DNA from: Rhynchopus sp. YZ270_cl-10
Taxonomy: Eukaryota > Euglenozoa > Diplonemea > Diplonemida > Diplonemidae
Assembly: GCA_964035575.1 (NCBI GenBank)
Contig: OZ037842.1
Span: 248,001 to 312,000, forward strand
Length of the DNA: 64,000 nt
Direction of reading: 5' to 3'
Below, piece by piece: positions 1 through 11,976 of this stretch. A model generated the notes under the pieces. It worked only from the letters and a program-made list of their open reading frames with translations. It was not told the origin of the DNA and made no database searches. The number at the start of each line of letters is the position of its first letter. Position 1 is the stretch's first letter. The position numbers and the translations under genes are program-made.

Positions 1-3000
1 AAACGTCGGATGACGCAACAAAGTTTGCCACAAAGATCCCAAGGAAGTACGCGATACGCAGCCTACCACGGAAGATAAGCGACTCAACAGAGACGCTGTC
101 AGGGAAGGCACCGTGGACGATCTGTTTTTGCACGTCAAGAAGTGCTTTGATCGAGTACTGCGCCTGGTTGCGTCTCGCAAAGAGAGAATTGCTCAACCCA
201 GACGTTGGTGAAGACGGTGGTGAAGCGCTCTTTGGGTACGCCACCACCTCCGACAACACCGCCACACAGTACTGCACAAACAAGGGAATCTCCTGCGCTC
301 CGCACATCGAACGGTACGATGCCTCCCCTTCCTCCTCGGTGTCCTCAGTGGAAGCAATGAACGCTGCCGTCTTCTCCAACAGTTGTTTGTTCTTTGTGGT
401 GTCATTCAAAAAGGAGAAGTCCAGGCAGGTTGTGTCGCAGAGTGCGATGGTTAACCCCATGATTAGCTCGTGGGCGGCGGAGGGCTCGTCGTTGAGTGTG
501 CGTTCGGCTTCTGCAACAAAGCGTGTCAACAGTGCGTCAAAGAAGGCTGGAGGGAGAACTGCGATGAGCGCCTTTCTGGTTGAGTCGGCGCCGCTGCAGA
601 AGACGGAGACTACGTTGCACATATCGTGGAGGTGTGTCGTCGCAGTGTCGTCAGCAACACAGACATCAATGAAATGCACTAAGGAGTCGACAACATACGC
701 AAACAGCATTGCCCTAGTACTGACGTCTGCTGCAAGGCATTCTGCACCTTCGTTTTCAGGGTCAGCCTTTGTACTGAAAAGCACTTCCGTCAAAATCAAC
801 GAAACCCTTCTCGCACAGAACTCCAGAACCCTAGTTTGCGCGCCATCCGGGACGACCCATGATGTTGAGAGGTATGGGGTGACCTGTTGCAGCGTGGCGG
901 CAAGCTTTCCGAAGGACGCAATCGAAGTGGCGCCGACGGGGCGGGTCCCCTCCAGGAGCGTCAACAGGAGCGAGATACGGGTTGCAAGAGAGGCGGGTGT
1001 TTCGTCTGTGCATTCGTCACCTTCGTCGTAGCGTTCGTGGACACATTCCTTTAGCGTTTCGGTGACTTCTTCGGAGAGGTCCGATCCTGCGGCAGGGGCA
1101 AGCGTGAGGCACGTGATCACCTCTTCGTTGGAAAGCTCGTCGCCAACCTCATCCTTTGCTAGGATGGTGCGGCACCAATCCTCGACGTCCTGCTGCTCAT
1201 CTGCCGCAAGGCTCCAGAGGCGGATGCTTCCGCAGTTGCTGTTGATAAGGCGAAGGAACATCTCTGTAAGTTGCGTCGCCTCGGTCTCGCTTGTCAGTGT
1301 CGTGCACATCGCAGCCGTGGTCGCAACACGCGAATCATCCTGCAAAAGCTTTGTCACCAAATACGCAGAACTCAAAAAGTTGGTCTCATAAAACATAGGA
1401 AACACCTCCGCCTTCAGCGCAGCCTTATTAACAGCCTTGAGTTGGGTGGTCTCCACAAATGCTCCCGCATTTTGAAAGAATCTGTCTGAAAATGAAGCAG
1501 CAAACCCGCCATATTTCGTCCACACCAGATTCTCCATTAACGCAACATTAAACGACGTCTGCACAGCAAAGAGCTGCGTTGCGAAGAGAAACTCCAAAAG
1601 CTGGCGCCACACTGTGGTGTTAGAGGGTGCTGCGGAGACGTGGCTGAAGGTCTGCACAAAGTCGTTGTGGGTATGCATTGTGGCTGCAACAGCTGTTATA
1701 ACCGACGAAATTTTGGACACATTTTCTTCCTCTTTTTGAAGCGCAGTGAGTGCTTTGCAGGCTGAGGAGAGACCTGATGCGAATAACGTTTTCGCCTTTT
1801 CTTTAAAACACGGTAGCGAAGCAGCATATGCGAAAATGGTGGAAGACAGAGTAGAAGGTTCGGTAGCGAAAGTGGCAAGTCGCGCCTCCAAAGTGTCAAA
1901 TGCTGTGTCAACAGTGGTGCTGGTACCCACAGTTTTGCACCAAAGGGAAAGAAGGTTGAAGGCCTTAGCTGCAGTAGGGAAGGCAAGAACCTGCTTCATG
2001 AAAGCATCACGAATGCCTTCGCTTTCGGACATTTCGTCATCCTCTTCCTCTTCGTGGCGGGCCTCCTCATCGCTGGACTCATCCCCATTGTGTTCAAAGC
2101 TATCAACAAACGGCGTCCCCAAAGAAACACCCAACAACGCTTCGAACATTGCCTGCATCACCTCCCCCCACTTCTCCTCCCCAGCCCCGATCTCTGCGAG
2201 GATCTTCAAAAACACTTCATTGCTTTCAGACTTTGTTTTGATTTCGGCAAGAACGCTGTTGAGGAGCTCCGTGGCAAATCCTGTCTTAAGGTTTCCTTTC
2301 ATAAGGCCGACAATACGGAGGGTAAGAAGAGGGGATGTGGGGACGGAGGAGATGGCAGAGGTGCATAGTGCGTCTTCGGTGGCGGAGGTGGGGGTGATGG
2401 TGAGGTGGGAGAAGAAGGTGGCAGCCTTCTCGGGGCAGGCGTGGTCGAGGGAGACGACGGAGCGCACCACTTCCGCGCTCTCGGTGTCGTTGACATTGAG
2501 GAACGCTGCGATTACAGTGCAGATCTGGTGAAACGCAGGGTCCTCGTTCTTCATGCAGATCTGCTCGAAAAGCGCCTTCTTAACCCCGCTCTGCTGATAG
2601 AAATCTGCGAGAAGGCGCTTAGGCGAAGGCAGAGACCAATCACAATGCTTCCACGCAGACACAACATGGACATTGCCATCTGAAAAAGAGAAGGGGTGTT
2701 TTGAGGATTTATGAAAAGTTGAGATAAGAGATACTCCAAACCGCGCAGTCACCCTAGTGGAACTGTACCTTCACAAAAAAATTGTAGTTCTTGGGTTTTT
2801 TTTTATGTCACCTCATGAAATGAAAGAGGAAATAGAAACAAAGCATTTTGAACACACTCGCGGTTCTAGGGACGAACCGCGCTGCAGAGCCACTCCTCAC
2901 CAAACAGGTCGAGGTGTGTGCGTTTCACCACGAATCTTCCACAACCTCTACAAAATAAAATGTCCCGGGCAGACATGCGTTTGGACGATGTCAAGTGGGA

Positions 3001-6000
3001 GGAGATAAAGGTGGTGTCGGAGGTCCCAAAGGGAGCTTTGGAGCCGACGCAAATTCCGGACTGTGTGTTCCCCCAGTGCGGTGAAACACACCGAGACGGA
3101 GAATCGGGCACATGCCGTATGTGCGGTAGGCGGGCGACGGACGCATGCCTCAACGCCAACCTGCAGGGTTACGGGGACGCACTCTCCGTCTTCTCGGTAG
3201 GGTTCAAGGACGCGACGTGGGTTTGTCCCGTGTGTACAGTACGGGTGCACCAGGGGGTACAACAGTGGGATATGCGTGACAAGAGCGAAGGTAAGGAGGC
3301 GGAGTGCGTTTCACCACAACCTCTCCCATGGGTTTTATCGTGTGATGAGTGTTAAGTTTCTATTTTTGTGGGAGGAGGTGATGTGGGGAGAGATGAGGGG
3401 TGCATACATCCTTCCCCGGTCAGCTTGCTGGCAAAGCATGTCCCCAGCAGGAGGTACAGTTCGGAGAGAATCTGCTCGTCGGGCTGCGTCTTCAAGGTGG
3501 CGAGGGTGGCCTTCACCTTCTCGAGCAGCAGGGCGAGTCTACGGAAGGTGTTCTGTGGTGGATGTTGGTTTTTATACGCCATTTGACAAAAACCAACCCC
3601 CACATTGCATCTCTGCCCGATAAGCCCTTTCCACACAAAAAAAAACGTCAATCCACACTAGGTTCACCAAAACAAATAATTAAAACGCAATGCACCTCAC
3701 AGATCATGATCACAAATCACCAAGAAAACTTGATGAACACCCCTCCACATACCTCAGTATCCAACTCCTCCTCTGCCCCCACAAACTCGAAGTACGCAAG
3801 GCACTGTGCCGGCGCCTCAGGAGTGCTGCTGCCCTTCTTTGCCTTCTTCTTGGAACCCCCTCCTGCGACTACAGGAGTACCGTCCCCCACTGGCACCAGG
3901 GAGGACTCCAGCGAGAGCACGAGGTCCTTTGGGTCTGCCGGGAGCGAGGTCAGCTCTTCACACAGGGACGTCCAGACCTCTGCCACAGCGGTGTGGTAGA
4001 CAGGCATGGTGAGCGCCTTGACAAGGCATGTGCCCAGCTTCGCAGATGCAGCACCCTGCTGCAGTTTGAACGACGTCAGCAGTGCAATGCGCAACACTGG
4101 AGCCAAATGGTTTTTCACCAAAAACGCGCACATCGCTTGGTCACCCCCTGACAGCTCCACCGCCTTCCCTGCGAGGAACCTCCACACCTCAGCCCAGCAT
4201 TCAATCAAACGTTGAAACTCTGACATCGGAAGCGTCGAGGACTGCAGACCCATCCAGATGGATCCCAGGAGCTGGTCTGCGAACACCGCAAAGCTGTTGA
4301 AATTGATGAAGACGTCTGTTCCCATAAGCACCAGCATGGGGAGCAGTGCTTGGTACGTCACATCGGACCCGAAGATGCCGCTGGTCTTGCGGAGGAGGGA
4401 GTACAGCTTCTGGAAGAGCGTGGAGTGTGGGTTCTTGACGCCCTGCACGCCCTCAGGGTTGTGCTTGAGCCAGCGCAGCATGGCTGGCCACATTGCCGGG
4501 TGCACCACTGCAGCGCGTTCCCCAAAGCTGTTCTGCATGAAGAGGTTCAACTCACGTGAATGCATCAAAATCGACTCACGTCCATGCTCCAAGTACATCG
4601 AAATCTGGTATTGGGGTGTTGTAACCGGGGGTGGCCAAAGAAAAACTGATCCCATGGTGTGATTCACCCTCAAAAACGTTTATTGTTATCTTCATTGGAA
4701 AACCCGGTAAATAAGAGTCACACCATCCTAAGAAGAGTATTGTAATCACCAAAGAGCGGTGTTCGCTAGAGGGTTGCAGAAGATGACATACCAAATTGTA
4801 GACCTCTGTCCGGATGGTCGGATATGCAGACTCACCGAGTTGCCAGAGCATGTGGCTTTCGACGAGCTCTTCGGTCTGTGGTGTGGATGTGTATACGATG
4901 TATTTTGGTGAACCATTTGAGTTGACGGTCTTGAAAACACTTCGCTGGCTGGTGTGTCAAACGGTATGTGTATGGTTTGCACGTTACGCTCTACACACAA
5001 GGATATGCATATGCGATACACGGTTCGTGTGCGGCCTAACGCATGCAACGAACGCAACGCAACCGATGCATACGTGACGATCTGTATGCAACGAACGCAA
5101 CGCATGCAACGCAACGCAACCGATGTGAACGTAGCGATCTGTACGAAAGCATGCTACTGGTTTTACGCCATCGCGTTAACGCCACACCTGCGCCGCTGTG
5201 ACACTTCGCTGGCTCGTGTGGTTGTGATAACGCAACGGTCTACACGTGCGTTACACACAATGGTCTTCGTATACGATACACACAACGCTATGTATAAGCG
5301 ATACACGCGTTAACCGCAACGAGTGGTTACCAAACGCAACTCGTGCCGTGTGTGGCCCATGCATGGTTCCCACAGCGCGCTGGCACGTTTCCGAAGCCGG
5401 AAACCCGGTTACCTGCCTGAAAAACCGGGTTTTTGGCCAAAACGCCTGTTTTGCCTGTAGAACCCTGTAGAACCCTTAAGAAACACGTGTATAAAAGGGG
5501 TACTCGTGACACCCTGGTGTCAGGGTCTCTAACGGTTTAACGCTTCGCTGAGCCTATACACCCCCCAAAAAGTGTCCGATCTTTCCAAAGAAAAAGTTTT
5601 TTCGGCTGTGCGAAGCTTCTACACCCTCTAAAAAAAACCGGTTTTTGGTCGGATCCAGCAGGGGGGGGGGGGAGACTGAAGGGGTTAGAGGAGGATAGAG
5701 GAGGACTGAGGGGGTTAGACCGGGGTGGCGAGAAAAGCAACCTTTAAAAACTAGAAAACACAAGTGTTTTCTAGAATTTTTTTCATACCATGATCGCTGT
5801 GCATGAGGAGAGCTTTTCAAACTTTGCTGCCAACTGAAGGAGATGCGCGCAGGCACGGAGTGCCGCGGAGTGGGTGCCTTCAAGAACGGAGATGGCCTCC
5901 TCTGGTTTGAGGTTGTCTTCGTCTTTAAGGGTTTCGACGGTGGTCTCAAGGAGAGTACGGAGGACAGCGACAAGCTTTGCTGTACACATCGAGAAGGCGG

Positions 6001-6541
6001 CGGCACTACGTTCATCAGAGTCGAAGGCCACCTCCCAAGACTGTCTTGCTGCATGCAGCACATCCGCTTCTGTATCAAACCTGAGGCACAGCCATGGACC
6101 CAACACAATCGGCAAATGTTTTACCAAATGCTTTTTCACTGATTTGTCCCTCGAAAACAACGCCCTCAAAGCAAAACACAACGCACGACGTAAATGTTTG
6201 TCCTGCGACCCATGCCGTCTTCTGACATACGTAAACACATCCCTAGCCACCGCAATCGCGTCCGCTTCTGCACAACTCTCTAACAGCTGTGTCAACTCCT
6301 CGCACGCCGCAACGCGTGTCGTCATATCCCTCTTCGTAAGACGCTTAAAAACCTGTTTGAACTCAGCAGGGACTTCAGCACCAATTGCCACGGACGGTGC
6401 TGCAACAGGTGTGCTAGAGGAGGCAGCGTTCAGCCCACCAAAGGAAGCAAACGCCGCAAAGGGGTCTTGCCCGCCACCAGCACTGAAGGCACCGCTCGAG
6501 GCAGGGCCGGACTCTCCCTTAGGACGGCGAGGCTTAGACAT
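1..6541 (-). CDS. LTN1: Listerin-like E3 ubiquitin ligase, five exons, 3' end cut by window edge
   Basis: Listerin is the RING E3 ligase of the ribosome quality control complex and ubiquitinates nascent chains stalled on 60S subunits. I join exons 5789-6541, 4792-4875, 3753-4604, 3408-3552 and 1-2679. All introns are GT-AG and four donors read GTATGN. Exons 1-3 end in phase 0; exon 4 (145 bases) ends in phase 1 and is completed by the AT that opens exon 5. The start at 6541 (MSKPRRPKG) was chosen because the next upstream Met sits in a low-complexity leader. Exon 1 has the Gly/Ser-rich leader and N-terminal HEAT region (LTKRDMTTRVAACEELTQLL), exon 2 has MLWQLGESAYPTIRTEVYNL, and exon 3 has HPAMWPAMLRW and the following YQALLPMLVLM, all matching listerin order. 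Exon 5 stays open to base 1. About 1,500 residues are visible; the C-terminal RWD and RING parts must lie beyond the left edge. The exon 3 acceptor could instead be near 4536. Confidence 0.87.
2960..3355 (+). CDS. Orphan Cys-rich reading frame antisense inside LTN1 intron 4
   Basis: A plus-strand frame begins with ATG at 2960 (MSRADMRLDDVKW) and lies wholly inside LTN1 intron 4. It holds paired cysteines that could bind zinc (CVFPQC, CRMC, CPVC, then CDEC at the end). A strong donor-like GAAG/GTAAGG occurs near 3290, so the real exon may stop there. The 13-mer TGCGTTTCACCAC occurs near 2920 and again near 3306, bracketing the frame. I do not recognise the family. It could be a small nested gene, one exon of a longer antisense transcript, or remains of an inserted element. 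Confidence 0.35.
   Translation: MSRADMRLDDVKWEEIKVVSEVPKGALEPTQIPDCVFPQCGETHRDGESGTCRMCGRRATDACLNANLQGYGDALSVFSVGFKDATWVCPVCTVRVHQGVQQWDMRDKSEGKEAECVSPQPLPWVLSCDEC
4950..5325. repeat. Degenerate repeats in LTN1 intron 1
   Basis: Short related units recur, including CGAACGCAACGC, GCATGCAACG and GCGATACACG. Two larger copies, about 4950-5060 and 5217-5320, share the order of a TACACAC block, a GCGATACAC block and an AACGC block. No reading frame is convincing. It may be an old tandem duplication in the intron. Confidence 0.5.
5490..5521 (+). promoter_or_regulatory. TATA-like box followed by a palindrome, in LTN1 intron 1
   Basis: TATAAAAGGGG at 5490-5500 is a textbook TATA match. The 14-base palindrome GACACCCTGGTGTC follows at 5508-5521, and a GC-rich foldback (AAACCCGG with ACCGGGTTT) lies about 70 bases before it. 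No open frame follows on the plus strand. It may be the end of an unrecognised element rather than a host promoter. Confidence 0.25.
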
Positions 6542-6658
6542 TGTTCTCAAAGATATAAACAAAAAGAGACCCCCTGTTAGTGCACTCAAAAAAGAGGCAC
6601 TAAAGTAAAGTTATACAATATTATGATTATCGAGGAACCCAATGACCATTAAAAAAAA

Positions 6659-6817
6659 ATTGGTGTGGCTGACGACCCCAAAATAGCACCCCCCTTCTTC
6701 TGGAAAGTAGCACAAAATAGCACCTCCCTTCAGCCGCACCAAAAAATCCAGATGCCCAGAATAGCAGAAAATAGCAGAAAATAGCCCAAAAATAGCACCC
6801 CCTTCAGCCACACCAAT
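6659..6817. repeat. Small inverted-repeat element (MITE-like)
   Basis: Perfect 14-base inverted ends, ATTGGTGTGGCTGA and TCAGCCACACCAAT, enclose about 130 bases. The interior repeats AAATAGCA and a second GGTGCGGCTGA-type block in the middle. I could not identify a target-site duplication. It lies just upstream of the LTN1 start. Confidence 0.6.
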
Positions 6818-6843
6818 AATCAATAATGGGGTAATATTGTTAA

Positions 6844-7683
6844 CCCTTAGCCAACCAGCAACCCGTACAGGGGTTGTTTTTTTTTGGGGGTTTTATGAAA
6901 AAAAAATTTGTTTACTGGTGTTCTTGGACTTTTTGATCGATTTTTTTTATGTTGAAAAGATTTGTCACGAAACGTTCCAAAAAACATGTTTTCGGGAGAA
7001 AAAAACAACCACATATTTGGTAGGCAGCGTCAGGGATTGTCTCCCCCCAAACACTGAAAGTTGATGCGATCTTCTGGTTTTTGGGTTGGTGTCCAAGGCC
7101 CAACCAAGACCCCAAAAATATGTCAAAAATATGTTATTTGTCACATATGAGCAAAAATAAAGCAATTGCGGGGTCGCACGACCTCCCATTCGTAGCACAG
7201 CCCCTCACACCAACAGGACTTTCACCTCCTTTTCACTGTTTTTCGCTGGTTTCGACTGCTTTTGACTGTTTTGACCGTTTTTCACTATTTTTCACTATTT
7301 TTTGTTCCTCTCTCAGGCTGTTCATACAACTTCTACTCCATATTTCTGACCAATTTTTTTTTTCTTGATGTCATTTGCTCTCGATCTTTCAAATAACGCC
7401 ATTTTCGAGTTCCGGTTTTGCACACATATTTCGTCAGAGGACTGCGGGAGCTATTTTCCTCGAAATTTTGGGTGTTTTTTTCCAAGCATTTTGGATTTTT
7501 GCAAAATATTTTTTTTTTCAAAAAAAATCCAAAACATAAATAATCAAAAGTTCTGCTCAAAATCTTTCAATTGCGACCAGAATCGGTCAAAAAGTCGTTG
7601 CCCTTCACATTTTGCCTCTTGGAGAGCCTGGACCCCCAAAAACAAAAAAAAACACACCTAAAAATGCCTTGGTTGGCTAAGGG
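6844..7683. mobile_element. Non-autonomous piggyBac-like element
   Basis: The ends are inverted CCCTTAGCCAACCA (14 bases), each flanked by TTAA (6840-6843 and 7684-7687). TTAA duplication with ends starting CCCTT is the piggyBac signature. The 840-base interior is AT-rich and has no transposase frame, so movement would need a transposase from elsewhere. Around 7157 it carries the GGGGTCGCACGA motif found in the elements at 15.6-16.5 kb and 59-61 kb. Confidence 0.72.
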
Positions 7684-7687
7684 TTAA

Positions 7688-10600
7688 AAGCATCGATTTT
7701 TTTTTTTTTTTGTGGAAAAGACAGCAAAATGAGTGTCTCGAAGGATGGAGAACAAAGCTGCAAAAAAGGGGTACTTTTTCTTTTTTCTTTTTTCATTTTC
7801 TTTTTTGAGTCAGAGTGCCCCTCAAACACACCACACTCGCTCTGATGGGAATCGGTGGGGGGGGACGGGGGATGGGGATACCCCCGTGGGATTGGTGGAT
7901 AAGTAAACTATTTTGTGTGGATGAGACCCGACAAGGGAACAATAGCTTTTTCTTGTCTTTTTCCCCCCTTCTTTTTGCATCTATGAGATTTTCACACACC
8001 AGGGGTTCGGTAATCTAACGTCACCGACTAGAGTAGAAAACGCACTGTGCTGGCAGGAAAGTCACACTCCTCTCCTCCTACTCTTGTGTTCACAAAAAAA
8101 ATGAGGCAAAAAAAGACCATTTTTTGCAGGGTTCACCTTGGGGCATCTCCACAGGGAATGAATGGAAGAAAAGAAAAAAAAAAAAACGAGAATTTCTCTC
8201 AGAATAGAAAAGTAACACTTTGAAAGATGAAGGGGGTTTTAAATAATATTATTATGCAGAAGAGACGGAACGGAGACACACATCCTTAAAGGATGGAATA
8301 AGCTATTGTAAGAAAGCAGGTTTTGCACACACCATCTTGACAAGAGAAAAGAAAAAGGAAAAAAACATCGATAGTAAGTGGAGTTCATCCTCGGGTGGCT
8401 ACACTAATACAACCAAGTTTTCAAAAAAAAGAAGAAAAAAAATATTGCAAATTTTGTTGTGTTTTTCGCTGTATGAGTACGAGTGATGGTAAACAAATAC
8501 TGAAAAAATGGAAAAACAATTTGCACAACTTCCGTCGATTCTATTTCCTCTTGGCAATGCTTGGTATAAAAAAAAATCCCCTATTTTTTGCTACTTCTGT
8601 CATGCGTGGGGGGATTATTTTTTTTTTGCGTTGAATTTTTCTTCTTCCGTTTTTTCCGGTTTTTAGCGCAGCTGCCAGACAGAGCAGTCAGCACTATCCT
8701 ATTTTGAGGAATTTTTCTGCTGTATTATTTTTTCGTTCACAAAACGTAACGGGGACGTAAAGGACAAAAAGGAAAGACCTTGGGATCAACCCTACCGTTT
8801 CCTTTTTCATTTCACAAAGAATCCATTCACAATTTGAAAACTATTTTTTTTTCCTTTTTTTCAGTTTTCACAGCGGTAATTATTTGGTTCCGCAAAAAGT
8901 ATGTCAGACGTAAGCTCTGGGACAAAAAAACATAACACTTGAGAGGAAAAAAAAACAGACCACACTTTTCATCTAAATGAACTACAAAACACCGTTTGTA
9001 GGATTTTTTTTTGTTTGTTTTTGTTTTTTTGCCTTTCTTTTAATCGTTCATCCGTTGGTTTAGTGTAGCTGCTGTGATAGACTTTTTTTTTTCACTACAA
9101 CCCTTCTCCCGCTATCTCTTCTGTGCAGCCTCAACGGACAACACAACACAAAAAAACAGGCAATGATACTACTCTCAGTAATTACCCACATTTTTCCTTC
9201 AAACACAACACAAATGAGTCACTACTTCCTTGGGAGGTAGTGCCTGGTTTGTGTTATGTTTGGTTGGTAAGATGTTGTACTGGAGAAGAAATTTTTAGAA
9301 AACAGACAAACCTACAACCAGCCCGTTTTTGGAAGATTGGTGTCTCAAAGTGCACACACATGGAATAGAAAAAAAAAAAAGCAAAGAAGAAGTTAGACAA
9401 AAGAGGAGAGAGAGAGTTAGAGCACGAGGTAAGAGGTGCAGGGGGAAAAAAATGCAAAAAAAAGGGGGGGTTGAAAGAATTGATGTAATCAGTAATACAG
9501 TACAGATCTTTCGTACGAACAAAAACACCACCCGCAGAAGAGAAAAAAAAAGCGCTTCTGTGCGCAGATTGAGAATAATGACTTTTACTTCGGACGAGAC
9601 AGTCTTCATCTCCTTGGTCTCAGTAGGAAGCACAAACACATAAAATAAAAGAGAAAAAAAAAATTATGAGATGAACCTAAGTCATCCTTGATTACAACGT
9701 TCAGAGATGCATATCTCAAAAATAATAATAATTGGTGCTCCGGGGAGGGTCGATATTGACAGGTCGCTGACAGGTCGTTGACTGATTACCCATAGCATCA
9801 ATACTGCCAGTTGTTTTTTTAGTAGCCGCCATGCGAGACAGTCACTACGAGAAACTATGTTTTTGTGGGTGCCAGCCCGACTCTTTAATTCCGAATTTCG
9901 GCACAGAAAAAAGAAAGTCACCTTTTTTATAGCCCTATTGACTAGGCATAACTATTAGAAAAGATGTTCATTGAAGAGACAATGTATTTTAGTTTAAAAG
10001 GGGATAAGATTGATGGTGGAAAAAAAAAAGAGAGAAAAAAAGAGAGAAACCCTCACTTCAAGACAGCCCTTATCAACCCCACTGTCTTTCTTGTGGGACG
10101 CCAGTTCCCCGTTGCAGGATTTTGCATTTTCGGACCATGCATATTTTTTTTTTTTTGATATTCACACAAAAAACAAATAGTATTGTCAGATGACACAACC
10201 TCAGTCACCTTAACAAAAGAAGGCGGCTAGATATTTTTTTTTTTGGTGGTAGAAAGAGGCAGAGCTGTGGACACTGCCTTCCTTCTCCACCCCCTTTTTT
10301 TGCTCGGACACATTGAACAAAAAAAAAAAGACAAAAATGCAGGAACATCACTGCAACAAACGGGTTATTACGTAAAGGCGATGATCAAATAACACAAACA
10401 CAATAAGCCTCGTTATACAAACGACCCAACACAAAAATAACATCCGTTGATTTGAAAGATCTGGATTTTGTTCGTCTTTTTTTATTACAACACTTCCCTC
10501 GAGAGCTTGTCAGATCAGACAAAAGATGGATGCTTTTTTGGTCCAACCTTTTCGTATAGGGAGGCACAAAAGAGAAGCGAAGAGAATTCAAAAAAGAAGA

Positions 10601-10819
10601 AAAAAGAAAGAAAAACACAGCTCTTAAGATGAGACTAACTGCTGAGTCACCTTACAAACTTTTGAAGAGAGCTTTGAAATGAATAGGCTTCAGGATGATG
10701 TCTAAAAAAAAAGACCACTCGCAATACGTATGACACACAGCGTCTTCTTGGTAATGTTCCACACGAAGGAATTCACCAAAAAAAAAAAAAAATGTTGCTG
10801 ATTTTCACGCGGGGTATCT
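7688..10819. other. AT-rich spacer with long A and T runs, no gene seen
   Basis: Many A8-A12 and T8-T12 runs are present. Reading frames of up to about 110 codons here are lysine- or phenylalanine-rich products of homopolymers. The only recognisable item is the repeat at 9732-9782. Confidence 0.6.
9732..9782 (+). repeat. Dispersed repeat F, copy 1
   Basis: The copy starts TTGGTGCTCCGGGGAGGG and continues with GATATTGACAGGTCG and two CTGACAGGTCG-type units. The same block occurs inverted at 42241-42336 and in part at 48712-48745. Confidence 0.65.
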
Positions 10820-10913
10820 TCACCCTTCGGTACTGGAAACCCTCAGACGTGCCTGCTGCGTTCCCAGCGTTCTCCAGTTGTCGCCATGCTCGGCAGCGTT
10901 GTCCTTTCCGGAG
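10820..10913 (-). CDS. Possible terminal exon of the ankyrin gene
   Basis: A strong acceptor (TCTCTTTTTTTCAG) is followed by a frame reading SGKDNAAEHGDNWRT and ending at a stop at 10820-10822. Composition is protein-like. The frame needs a preceding exon ending in phase 2, but the ankyrin exon upstream ends in phase 0. An intermediate exon would therefore be needed, or this is not part of that gene. Confidence 0.25.
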
Positions 10914-11484
10914 CTGAAAAAAAGAGAATCGACGAGAGTCTTCAGCTTGCAAGGGCGGCAGCATTTGCTTTCGGGCTGTGGAGAGTGAGTAATATTTTTT
11001 TTTGTCGACAATCACGTTCCTACTGGTTTCAAATGCAGACGCTGCATCAATGTGTCAACAGACAGAACCAGGCGGCGACCGCGCAGGAATATCGTGACGG
11101 GAGCGTCAAAATGGACGATGGATTTAACTGGATTGCCGCCTGTTGGCGGAACATTCGCGACGTTCGGGGGGTGCACGGCTCAGGAGATCACCGGATTATT
11201 CGAAGGAATACCGCTGCGGTATTCCGTTAGAAAGAACACGAGTAAGATGTTCGTCGCCGCTCAACCGAATTAGCAAACACGGATGCGAAGATGATCGAGG
11301 ATATATTCAGGAAGGACGCGAGTCACCGACACATACACTACGTTCAGTGAGATGGCGGGAGGATGGCGTGCGACGTGTGAGGTCATAGGAGGATTCAAAA
11401 GGAAAAAGTGGAAGGACAGATCTATCGTTGGTTTTAAATATGTTTAGTTTTTTCGCCTCTACCCTTTTTTTGACCTAAACATAC

Positions 11485-11976
11485 CTTACACATTGCCTGA
11501 AGACAGTTCACACAGGAGGTGTGGTTGTGGGCTACTGCGACGTCGAGGGGTGTCTCCCCTTTGAGGTTCTTCGCTGTGAGCGCAGGGGAGTTGCGGCGCT
11601 TCATCTCGTAGAGGGGCTGGGTGGCGCCGTTGAGAGCAGCGTAGTGCGCTGCATTGTTGCCTTGGTCGTCTGATATGGTCGCGTCTGCAACCCCCCCACG
11701 GAGCAAGGAGAACATACACTGATGGTGCCCACCAGAGATCGCCCCCATGAGCGGTGTCTGCCCTTTACAGCACTGCACGTTCACATCCGCGTTGTACCGT
11801 ATCAACAGATCGACGCACTCTCGCCGTCCGAAATGCGCTGCAGCGTGCAACGCCCTGCACTTCGTCACCTCACACAAAGCATCCACATCACCCCCACCCA
11901 ACAGCAATACCTCCAAAGCCTTAGCATCCCCAGACGCTGCAACCTGGGTCATACCCAATGGAGTTTCGGTTGACAT
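11485..11976 (-). CDS. Ankyrin-repeat protein, first exon
   Basis: The exon encodes 164 residues from ATG at 11976 (MSTETPLGMTQ). The Met further upstream leads into a Phe-rich homopolymer stretch and was not used. It has four to five ankyrin repeats with recognisable hairpins: ALHAAAHFGRRECVDLLI, TPLMGAISGGHHQCMF, NAAHYAALNGAT and TPLDVAVAHNHTSCVNCL. The exon ends at ATGTGTAAG/GTATGT, the donor type used by LTN1, and reading on without splicing soon reaches a stop. Ankyrin repeats bind other proteins; the partner and function are unknown. Downstream exons are not securely placed. Confidence 0.75.

Noticed and set aside
147-2531. Plus-strand frames of 261 and 294 codons
   Set aside because: They are antisense shadows of LTN1 exon 5, whose minus frame is open throughout and matches listerin.
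10886-11388. Plus-strand frames of 70-115 codons
   Set aside because: Frames overlap each other without protein-like composition or domain; no start or splice context is convincing.
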